This document shows positions 1 to 5,687 of a DNA stretch of 5,775 bases, piece by piece. Below the pieces are notes generated by a model. That model was not told the DNA's origin. It saw nothing but the letters and a program-made list of their open reading frames with translations, and ran no database searches. Source of the DNA: Bacteroidales bacterium. Lineage in GTDB: Bacteria > Bacteroidota > Bacteroidia > Bacteroidales > UBA1402. The first letter of the stretch is position 1. Each line of letters starts with the position of its first letter. The stretch lies in contig JAAZGQ010000104.1 in NCBI GenBank assembly GCA_012511135.1, positions 1 to 5,775 on the forward strand, in the 5' to 3' direction. The translations under genes and the position numbers were made by a program.

Positions 1-98
1 GCCGTTACCAGTTCAAATCCTTTCTCTTCCAAAAAAAGGATATGAGGTTTGAGTAAATCAATTTCGTCGTCGGCCCAAAGCAGCCTGTCTTTTCTCAT
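1..98 (-). CDS. porX: PorX-type response regulator, N-terminal fragment (cut by window edge)
   Basis: Only the first 32 codons and two bases are in the window. They read [20 protein letters not shown] and continue through [12 protein letters not shown]. This is the start of a CheY-like receiver domain: a hydrophobic first strand (LLW) followed by the acidic pocket D10-D11-E12; the phosphoacceptor Asp lies beyond the edge. The run [18 protein letters not shown] is characteristic of PorX, a response regulator that in known members carries a C-terminal PglZ domain and, with the sensor PorY, controls type IX secretion genes in Bacteroidota. The PglZ half cannot be seen, so PorX identity rests on the N-terminus alone. 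The ATG shares one base with the trxA stop (TAATG), which fixes the start and implies translational coupling. The alternative is another Bacteroidota response regulator with a similar N-terminus. Confidence 0.8.
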   Translation of the reverse strand, partial: MRKDRLLWADDEIDLLKPHILFLEEKGFELVT

Positions 99-412
99 TA
101 AAGCAATGCCTCAACTTTTTGTGCCAGCGCACTTTTCTGGATGGCTCCTACTTGTTTGTTTACCAATTGCCCTTGTTTAAAAAACAAGATGGTTGGAATG
201 TTTCTGATACCGTAACGAACACATACATCGTTGTTTTCGTCCACGTTCATTTTGCCGATATTAACCTTGTCAGCATATTCGCCGGCCAATTCCTCGATAA
301 TGGGACCCACCATTTTACATGGTCCGCACCAGGGTGCCCAAAAATCTACTACCAAAGCTTTACCGGAGGAAAGATATTCCTCAAAATTCGAGTCTGTAAT
401 TTCCAATGCCAT
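98..412 (-). CDS. trxA: Thioredoxin
   Basis: This is a cytoplasmic thiol-disulfide oxidoreductase that reduces protein disulfides and is itself recycled by thioredoxin reductase. The 104-residue protein is a single thioredoxin fold with no signal peptide or membrane segment, close to the usual 105-110 residues. The active site W28-C29-G30-P31-C32-K33 is intact. The buried Asp equivalent to E. coli Asp26 is D23 (VVDFWAPWC), and the cis-proline is P73 in [10 protein letters not shown] third cysteine, C64 (NDVCVRYG), lies outside the active site and may be redox-sensitive; that is inference. The gene lies 84 bp downstream of dnaE on the same strand, and its stop overlaps the porX start, so trxA and porX should be co-transcribed. 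A TAnnTTTG promoter match lies about 55 bp upstream. The start is chosen because the fold begins directly at [10 protein letters not shown] and no upstream in-frame alternative is needed. Confidence 0.97.
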   Translation of the reverse strand: MALEITDSNFEEYLSSGKALVVDFWAPWCGPCKMVGPIIEELAGEYADKVNIGKMNVDENNDVCVRYGIRNIPTILFFKQGQLVNKQVGAIQKSALAQKVEALL

Positions 413-496
413 ATGATTCGTATTTTAATCTCTTACTACGCCGGGGGCGTTCATTTTGTTTGCTACAAAGTTATAAAAAAACCCTCGGATATAGTA
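413..496 (-). promoter_or_regulatory. Candidate trxA-porX promoter and short leader
   Basis: On the minus strand the dnaE-trxA spacer contains TAACTTTG at 473-466, an exact match to the Bacteroidota -7 element TAnnTTTG. No convincing TTTG -33 element sits 19-21 bases further upstream, so the match is partial. Transcription would start near 460 and leave a leader of about 47 nt. That leader contains a short GC-rich inverted repeat, ACGCC/GGCGT (450-446 with 442-438, 3-nt loop), with no U-tract after it. There is no terminator after dnaE, so read-through from dnaE is also possible. Confidence 0.4.
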
Positions 497-3400
497 TTAA
501 TTAATTTTTATTTCGATCTCGCCGCTTTCTTCCAAAAAGTCTATCATTTCTTTGTCCACTTGCAGGCGATAGTTGCGGGAAAACAAAGAGGCATGGAGCC
601 TGGGCTGACTGTCGGGATCGTATACAGTTATGTACAAGAGCGACTTACCGGCTTTTTTACTGACCAGGGCCAGAAAACGTTCTGAAAAATCACCGCCAAT
701 CAGATGCAATGGAATGGTCAGATGTATCTTGTTGATGGCCGTTGAGGCAGCCTCGGACAACAAAGAAATGGAATTGATTTTCAGCTCGTTTTCAGAGGCC
801 TTCCATGGCCGGGGCTGATAGACCGCTCTGAAGGCCAGAAACATGTCTTTTTTGAGATATTTCCCGAAATCAACGTATTCACGGCTCCAAAAAGGGATTT
901 CCACCGCTGCTGAATAATCTTCGATCATAACAAAGGCATAGGGATCACCGTTTTGTTTGCGTTTTTCGCGTACGTCCGTAACTATACCGGCAAACTGCAA
1001 TTCCTTGTTGAGCTCCAGTTTGCCCAGTTTGATGTCTTCGAGGCTGGTATTGCAGACGTATTTAATAAAGACCGAATATTCATCCAGTGGATGCGAAGAA
1101 AGATACATTCCAACGTATTCCTTTTCACGGTTAAGGCGTTCGAGTTCCGACCAGTTTTGAGCTCTGGGAACTTCGGGTTGGGTAATGGCTATTTCCATTT
1201 CGCCTCCAAACAGGGTGTTATGGTTGCCTGCCTTGTCCAATTGAATTCTGTTACCGTAGCGCATCAAGACATCCAGAAATACTTCGCCTCTGTCGTTTTC
1301 GGCAAAAAATTGTTCCCTCTGTATTTCTCCCAGGCTGTCGAAAGCCCCGGCCAGAGCCAGCACTTCCATATTCTTGCGGGTGCAGGCATTCAGGTTAACC
1401 CGTTCTGCTAAATCGAAAACAGATTTATAAGGCTTGCCGGAACGCTCTTCGACTATGGCTTTGACGGCGCTCTCTCCCATGCCTTTGATGGCTCCCAGAC
1501 CAAAACGGATGTTACCTTGCTTGTTGACGGTAAATTTATAATTGGATTCATTGACGTCCGGCCCCAGAACCTGAATACTCATAGAGCGACATTCGTCCAT
1601 AAATTTGGTAACATCGCTGATGTTGTTCACGCTGCGGCTCAGCACTGCGGCCATATATTCCGAAGGATAGTTGGCTTTGAGCCAGGCGGTCTGATAAGCC
1701 ACCAGGGAATAACAGGTGGCATGGGATTTATTAAAGGCGTAGGAAGCAAACTTTTCCCAGTCGGCCCAGATTTTGTTGAGCACGCTTTCGTCGTAACCGT
1801 TTTTCTTGCCTCCTTCTATAAACTTGGGTTTGAGTTTATCCAGTTTTTCCCGGATCTTTTTACCCATGGCTTTGCGCAGCTCATCGGATTCTCCGCGGCT
1901 GAAGCCGGCCAGCAACCTGGACAGTAACATCACCTGCTCCTGATAGACGGTAATACCGTAGGTGTCTTTGAGGTAACGTTCCATCACCGGGATATCGTAC
2001 TCTATGGCTTCTTTGCCGTGTTTACGGGCAATAAACTGGGGAATATAATCCATGGGGCCCGGCCTGTAGAGGGCGTTCATGGCAATGAGATCTTCAAATT
2101 TGGAAGGCTGCAGGTCGCGCAGGTATTTTTGCATACCAGCCGATTCAAACTGAAAAGTACCCACGGTTTTGCCGGCGCTGTATAAGGCATAGGTTTTTTC
2201 GTCCTCGAGCGATATGGTATCAATATCTACTGTTATGCCCCGGGACAAGCGAATATTTTCTACGGCATCCTTAATAATAGATAAGGTTTTCAAGCCTAAA
2301 AAGTCCATCTTGATCAGGCCGGTATCTTCAATAACTGAACCATCAAACTGGGTCACCAGTAATTTTTCGCCCGTTTCTTTGTCTTCGGCTGTACTAACGG
2401 GCACCCAGTCGGAGATATCGTCGCGGCCTATTATTACTCCGCAGGCATGTACTCCGGTGTTACGGACAGTGCCTTCGAGTTGCTGGGCATATTTCATGGT
2501 GTCGCGCAGCACAGGATCGTCCGATTCTGCGGCCTGCTTCAGTTCAGGCACATAGGCTATGGCGTTTTTCAGATTGACCTTGAGGCGCTTTTGTGAATCG
2601 GCCGGATCTGTAATTCTATCGGGAACCAGCTTGGATAAACGATCCGATTCGGAGAGCGGCAATTTTTGCACCCTGGCCACATCCTTGATGGCCGATTTGG
2701 AGGCCATCGTACCGTAGGTAATGATGTGAGCTACCTTTTCCTTGCCGTAACGTTCTTCTACCCAATGCAAGACAGTATTTCGACCGTCGTCGTCAAAGTC
2801 TATGTCGATATCGGGCAGGGAAACCCGCTCGGGATTGAGAAAACGTTCAAACAGTAAATCGTATTTAATGGGATCTACCTTGGTGATACCCAGACAATAA
2901 GCTACAGCAGAACCTGCGGCCGAGCCACGGCCCGGTCCAACAGAAACGCCCATATTCCTGGCGGCTGTTGTAAAGTCCTGCACAATAAGAAAATAGCCCG
3001 GATAACCCATGTTTTTGATTACATCCAGCTCAAATTCGATACGCTCCCTGACTTCTTCCGTCAATTCGGGATAAACCTTTTCGGCTCCCTTGTAGGTGAG
3101 GAAGCGCAAGTATTCGTTATCATCACTGAAACCCTCGGGTTTAGGAAAATCAGGCATGATAGGCTCGTGATTAATATCGTAGAAATCAACTTTTTCAGCT
3201 ATTTCCAGTGTATTCTCAAGCACTTCTGGCAAATCCTGAAAAATTGCCTGCATTTCTTCAGCGGTTTTGAACCATTCCTGCTTGGTGTAGGCCATTTTAT
3301 TATAGTCGTCCACGTCGTTGCCAGTATTTAGGCAAATAAGCCGGTGATGAGCTTCGGCATGATCTTCGTCTACAAAATGCACGTCGTTGGTGGCGATTAG

Positions 3401-4051
3401 CTTGACCTGATATTTTTTAGCTAATTCTATCAAATGTTTATTGACCAATTGTTGCCTGGGATAGGTATCCTGAGCAGCATTTGCTGCTGTGGGCTTATGA
3501 CGCTGCAATTCCAAATAAAAATCATCGCCGAATACTTTTTTAAACCAACGTATTGATTGCTCGGCCTGATCCAGGTTGCCGTTGAGAATCTGGCCGGGAA
3601 TTTCTCCACCCAGACAGGCGGAACTGGCTATCAAGCCTTCCCGGTAGGTTTCAAGGTCTTTATGATCGGTTCTGGCACAATAATAATAGCCATCGGTCCA
3701 GGCGCGGGAAACTATCTTAATTAGATTTTTATAGCCAGTAAAATTCTTTGCCAACAAAATCAAGTGCCAGCCCCGGGCATCTTCTTTGACCTCTTTACGG
3801 TGCAATTCCTTACCATTGCGGGCAACATAAACCTCGCAACCAATGATGGGTTTTATGGCAGTCTGAGTCTGGGCATTCTTTGCTTTGACATAATTATGAA
3901 ATTCCTTGGCCCCAAACATGTTGCCATGATCCGTCAGGGCTATGGCCGGCATTTGGTCAGCGACGGCTTTGTCTACCAAAGCCTGAACAGAGGCTTGTCC
4001 ATCGAGGATGGAATACTGGGAATGCACGTGTAAATGTACGAATGAACTCAT
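497..4051 (-). CDS. dnaE: DNA polymerase III, alpha subunit
   Basis: This is the catalytic subunit of the replicative polymerase. It acts with the sliding clamp and clamp loader at the fork. The 1184-residue length is close to E. coli DnaE (1160). Domains in order: PHP (about 4-275), with HLHVHS at 6-11, TDHGN at 40-44 and NDVH at 222-225; palm, with the NTP-contacting GPGRGSAAGS (372-381) and catalytic aspartates D416 and D418 in PDIDIDF plus D583 in KMDFLGL; fingers, with AFNKSHA (772-778); the beta-binding region with a helix-hairpin-helix (about 848-869) and clamp motif position 944-948; an OB fold (about 1016-1100); and a C-terminal domain (about 1105-1184). All catalytic residues are present, with no intein or frameshift. 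The start MSSFVHLHVHS fits the conserved PHP beginning. It has no strong Shine-Dalgarno sequence, as is usual in this phylum. A terminator separates it from the upstream barrel gene, so it should have its own promoter. Confidence 0.98.
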   Translation of the reverse strand: MSSFVHLHVHSQYSILDGQASVQALVDKAVADQMPAIALTDHGNMFGAKEFHNYVKAKNAQTQTAIKPIIGCEVYVARNGKELHRKEVKEDARGWHLILLAKNFTGYKNLIKIVSRAWTDGYYYCARTDHKDLETYREGLIASSACLGGEIPGQILNGNLDQAEQSIRWFKKVFGDDFYLELQRHKPTAANAAQDTYPRQQLVNKHLIELAKKYQVKLIATNDVHFVDEDHAEAHHRLICLNTGNDVDDYNKMAYTKQEWFKTAEEMQAIFQDLPEVLENTLEIAEKVDFYDINHEPIMPDFPKPEGFSDDNEYLRFLTYKGAEKVYPELTEEVRERIEFELDVIKNMGYPGYFLIVQDFTTAARNMGVSVGPGRGSAAGSAVAYCLGITKVDPIKYDLLFERFLNPERVSLPDIDIDFDDDGRNTVLHWVEERYGKEKVAHIITYGTMASKSAIKDVARVQKLPLSESDRLSKLVPDRITDPADSQKRLKVNLKNAIAYVPELKQAAESDDPVLRDTMKYAQQLEGTVRNTGVHACGVIIGRDDISDWVPVSTAEDKETGEKLLVTQFDGSVIEDTGLIKMDFLGLKTLSIIKDAVENIRLSRGITVDIDTISLEDEKTYALYSAGKTVGTFQFESAGMQKYLRDLQPSKFEDLIAMNALYRPGPMDYIPQFIARKHGKEAIEYDIPVMERYLKDTYGITVYQEQVMLLSRLLAGFSRGESDELRKAMGKKIREKLDKLKPKFIEGGKKNGYDESVLNKIWADWEKFASYAFNKSHATCYSLVAYQTAWLKANYPSEYMAAVLSRSVNNISDVTKFMDECRSMSIQVLGPDVNESNYKFTVNKQGNIRFGLGAIKGMGESAVKAIVEERSGKPYKSVFDLAERVNLNACTRKNMEVLALAGAFDSLGEIQREQFFAENDRGEVFLDVLMRYGNRIQLDKAGNHNTLFGGEMEIAITQPEVPRAQNWSELERLNREKEYVGMYLSSHPLDEYSVFIKYVCNTSLEDIKLGKLELNKELQFAGIVTDVREKRKQNGDPYAFVMIEDYSAAVEIPFWSREYVDFGKYLKKDMFLAFRAVYQPRPWKASENELKINSISLLSEAASTAINKIHLTIPLHLIGGDFSERFLALVSKKAGKSLLYITVYDPDSQPRLHASLFSRNYRLQVDKEMIDFLEESGEIEIKIN

Positions 4052-4085
4052 AACTAGGTCTTTATAAAAACTAAACTTACAGCCT

Positions 4086-4120
4086 TAAAGATAGAGCTCA
4101 TTTATCATATCCGGGTCAAG
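4086..4120 (-). promoter_or_regulatory. Possible dnaE promoter
   Basis: On the minus strand, TATCTTTA (4093-4086) matches the Bacteroidota -7 consensus TAnnTTTG at all fixed positions except the last. A TTG within CTTGAC (4120-4115) lies 23 bases upstream, at the loose end of the accepted spacing. Transcription would start near 4079 and give a leader of about 28 nt before the dnaE ATG. A promoter is expected somewhere between the upstream terminator and dnaE; this is the best candidate I see, not a strong one. Confidence 0.3.
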
Positions 4121-4150
4121 TCTGTATTAAAGTTCGTCCAAGTCTTTGTT

Positions 4151-4188
4151 AAAAAATAAAGCCTGCGAATAATTTCGCAAGCTTTATT
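4151..4188 (-). terminator. Rho-independent terminator of the barrel-protein gene
   Basis: Two 15-base arms, 4188-4174 and 4169-4155, pair around a 4-nt loop. The single imperfection is a C/A mismatch as read on the plus strand, which becomes a G-U wobble in minus-strand RNA. In that RNA the stem runs directly into six U residues (4156-4151). Both the wobble and the U-tract show it works on the minus strand, 23 bp after the stop at 4211-4213. It isolates the barrel gene from dnaE. Confidence 0.9.
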
Positions 4189-4210
4189 GGTTTTAAGAAA
4201 AAAAGCTGGC

Positions 4211-4699
4211 TTAAAAGAGAATGGTATATCCCAAGGATACCAGCGGGGTATAGGCTGCACCCCAACCCGTGTAATTTAACTCAAGTCCCAGGGCCATAGT
4301 GTCGTTAAAGAAGAAACGGCCTCCCAGCAATCCGCCATAGGCAAAGCCATTGCCTCTGTTTTTGTTGTGTCCGAAGCCCAGTTGAACACCGGCATGCAAC
4401 TCAATGACGTCGTTAAGAAAAATACCGTAAGTTGCCTTTGGCATAATACTGTAATTAAAGCCGGTAGAGGAGAAAGCAAGCGCATGTACTCCCAGTCCTA
4501 CGGCAAAATGGCCTTCCCACCAGGAGTCAGCAACCACATATTCAGCCCCCAGGCTGCCACCTAATCCGGGTTGAAAACCAAGAGCAACAGTACCGGCGAT
4601 GGTTCCCTTTTCCAGAGGTGCACCCAGGGCATTGGCATTGAAATTCACAAACATGGCCAGTAATGAGGCCAGTAAAACAGATGTAAGTGTTCTTTTCAT
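4211..4699 (-). CDS. Small outer-membrane beta-barrel protein of unknown function
   Basis: This 162-residue protein has a clear signal peptide: MKR, a hydrophobic core (about residues 5-18), and an ANA signal-peptidase I site at 22-24. It leaves a mature protein of about 138 residues. The mature part is rich in Gly and aromatic residues and can be divided into about eight alternating-hydrophobicity strands, for example TIAGTVALGF, HFAVGLGVHALAF, ELHAGVQLGFG and the last strand SLGYTILF. The final residue is Phe, the usual outer-membrane insertion signal for BAM. An eight-stranded barrel is therefore likely, similar in plan to other small Bacteroidota OmpA/OmpW-like barrels, but I recognise no specific family and assign no function. 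The ATG at 4699 is preferred over one nine codons upstream because it puts the basic residues and hydrophobic core at the protein's start. The gene is monocistronic, closed by the terminator downstream, and diverges from psd. Confidence 0.8.
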   Translation of the reverse strand: MKRTLTSVLLASLLAMFVNFNANALGAPLEKGTIAGTVALGFQPGLGGSLGAEYVVADSWWEGHFAVGLGVHALAFSSTGFNYSIMPKATYGIFLNDVIELHAGVQLGFGHNKNRGNGFAYGGLLGGRFFFNDTMALGLELNYTGWGAAYTPLVSLGYTILF

Positions 4700-4823
4700 A
4701 GTAATAATTTTTAATAAGTGATACATGAAAAATAATTCTACAACTTTCTGTCTGATCAGAAATTATATCGCTTTGTTTTACAGTTTCTTATTAATCTATA
4801 TCCAAGATCATTGTAAGGCAGGT

Positions 4824-4848
4824 CTTCGTTATGGACCTTCGTTTTGGA
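4824..4848. repeat. Two-copy 13-bp tandem repeat
   Basis: CTTCGTTATGGA (4824-4835) and CTTCGTTTTGGA (4837-4848) differ at one base in 12 and repeat with a period of 13. An overlapping inverted repeat, AGGTC/GACCT (4820-4824 with 4834-4838), could form a small hairpin. The repeat lies at the predicted 5' end of the barrel-gene transcript, so it could be a regulator site or leader structure. Chance duplication is equally possible. Confidence 0.5.
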
Positions 4849-4852
4849 GAAA

Positions 4853-4860
4853 CAAACATA
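4853..4860 (-). promoter_or_regulatory. Candidate -7 element for the barrel-protein gene
   Basis: On the minus strand, TATGTTTG is an exact TAnnTTTG match. No TTTG -33 element is visible 19-21 bases upstream (4880-4884), so support is partial. Use of this site would give a leader of roughly 147 nt before the ATG at 4699, containing the tandem repeat and the palindrome. Confidence 0.35.
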
Positions 4861-4868
4861 CATAATAT

Positions 4869-4901
4869 TTTGTAATATTGTTCCTGTTTTTTATAATTTT
4901 G
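4869..4901 (+). promoter_or_regulatory. psd: Upstream psd-pssA promoter (P1)
   Basis: TTTG (4869-4872) and TAATTTTG (4894-4901) are separated by 21 bases. This is a complete match to the Bacteroidota primary sigma consensus TTTG-N19-21-TAnnTTTG. Transcription would start near 4907 with a leader of about 80 nt. Confidence 0.6.
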
Positions 4902-4937
4902 CATAATATTCTTCGAAAAGCTCCATAAACAGAAGCG

Positions 4938-4968
4938 TTTCAAAAATTAAAATATTGTTGTACTTTTG
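4938..4968 (+). promoter_or_regulatory. psd: Proximal psd-pssA promoter (P2)
   Basis: TACTTTTG (4961-4968) is an exact TAnnTTTG match. TTTC (4938-4941), one base off the -33 consensus TTTG, lies 19 bases upstream. Transcription would start near 4974, only about 11 nt before the psd ATG, so the leader would be very short and without a Shine-Dalgarno site. Confidence 0.6.
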
Positions 4969-4985
4969 CAGCCTAAGGCTTACTA

Positions 4986-5687
4986 ATGAAAATTCCTTTT
5001 AGGATATATATTCACAAAGAGGGCTGGAAGCTGTTGTTTTCCGTAGCTCTTGCTCTGATTTTGATTAATCTGCTGCTTTTTTTCCTGATAGGTGTTATTT
5101 CCACTATCAGTCTGGCGATATCAATAATATTGTTTTTATTTTTCACTAATTTTTTCAGAAGTCCCCGTCGCTTTTACCAACAGGCTCACCCGGGAGACAT
5201 TGTGTCACCCGCCGATGGAAAGGTTGTTGTAATTGAGCCTGTTTACGAAGAGTTGCTTTTGAAGGAAAAACGCCTGCAGGTGTCTATCTTTATGTCAGTT
5301 ACCGACGTGCATGCAAACTGGTATCCTTTGACAGGCAAGGTGATTCATTACAGCCATCGCAACGGTAATTATCATGCTGCCTGGTTGCCCAAAGCCAGCA
5401 GCGAAAACGAACATTCCAGTGTAATAATTCGCTCGGCCTACAACCAACAAACAGTACTGGTGCGCCAGATAGCCGGAGCTCTGGCCAGGCGCATAGTAAC
5501 CTACGCACATACAGGAAAACGTTGTAAGGTAAATGAACACCTGGGTTTTATTAAATTCGGATCCCGGGTTGATTTGTTTTTTCCTTTGGATTCGGTCGAT
5601 ATGCTGGTTGAACCGGGAACTCATGTCAAGGGTAACAAAACCGTGATTGCACGCTTTAAAGCCAAAGAAAATAATGAAGCTGTATAA
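4986..5687 (+). CDS. psd: Phosphatidylserine decarboxylase proenzyme (short form)
   Basis: This membrane-bound enzyme decarboxylates phosphatidylserine to phosphatidylethanolamine. It is made as a 233-residue proenzyme that cleaves itself to create a pyruvoyl prosthetic group. The processing site is G192-S193 in IKFGSRVD: cleavage before S193 would yield a small alpha chain of about 41 residues with the pyruvoyl at its N-terminus. The other members of the expected Asp-His-Ser charge relay are D77 in SPADGKV and H109 in TDVHANWYP. Two adjacent hydrophobic segments (about 15-37 and 39-56) anchor the N-terminus. The length and FGSR site fit the short PSD type common in Bacteroidota, not the longer E. 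coli form with LGST. The related archaetidylserine decarboxylases look similar, but the adjoining pssA supports the phosphatidylserine role. The gene overlaps pssA by 14 bp and is preceded by two consensus promoters. Confidence 0.95.
   Translation: MKIPFRIYIHKEGWKLLFSVALALILINLLLFFLIGVISTISLAISIILFLFFTNFFRSPRRFYQQAHPGDIVSPADGKVVVIEPVYEELLLKEKRLQVSIFMSVTDVHANWYPLTGKVIHYSHRNGNYHAAWLPKASSENEHSSVIIRSAYNQQTVLVRQIAGALARRIVTYAHTGKRCKVNEHLGFIKFGSRVDLFFPLDSVDMLVEPGTHVKGNKTVIARFKAKENNEAV

Larger units (their letters stand above)
4700..4985. other. Divergent intergenic region between barrel gene and psd
   Basis: This 286-bp AT-rich region contains no credible gene. Near the barrel gene it has a perfect 10-bp palindrome, TCTGATCAGA (4751-4760), overlapping a TTTCTG/CAGAAA inverted repeat (4745-4750, 4757-4762). 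In the middle it has a 13-bp-period tandem repeat (4824-4848). The right half carries a minus-strand -7 match and two plus-strand promoters. CATAATATT occurs twice (4861-4869, 4902-4910) and ATATTGTT twice (4876-4883, 4952-4959). A TAnnTTTC-like element (TATTTTTC, minus, 4734-4727) is a weaker alternative promoter for the barrel gene. Confidence 0.7.

Noticed and set aside
438..450. ACGCC/GGCGT hairpin as a dnaE terminator
   Set aside because: The stem is only 5 bp and no U-tract follows it on the minus strand, so it is not a credible intrinsic terminator.
119..685. Plus-strand open frame of 188 codons across trxA and the end of dnaE
   Set aside because: It lies antisense to trxA and dnaE, has no recognisable domain or protein-like pattern, and spans their intergenic gap; the opposite-strand proteins are unambiguous.
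953..2857. Several plus-strand open frames of 60-150 codons inside dnaE (for example 953-1411, 1517-1927, 2214-2555)
   Set aside because: All are antisense to intact, highly conserved dnaE sequence and show no family features; they are shadows of its codon structure.
497..4051. Intein, frameshift or insertion in dnaE
   Set aside because: The frame is continuous, all catalytic motifs are in order at normal spacing, and the total length fits the family.
4276..4564. Alternative frames over the barrel gene on both strands (4276-4485 minus, 4367-4564 plus)
   Set aside because: The signal peptide, barrel pattern, terminal Phe and downstream terminator all support the 4211-4699 frame only.
4700..4726. 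Upstream ATG at 4726 as start of the barrel protein
   Set aside because: It would add MYHLLKIIT before a classic signal peptide beginning MKRTLTS; the shorter start gives normal signal-peptide architecture.
4700..4985. tRNA, small RNA, riboswitch or CRISPR in the only long intergenic region
   Set aside because: No cloverleaf, no regularly spaced repeats and no conserved riboswitch core are visible; short palindromes and a two-copy repeat are all that is present.
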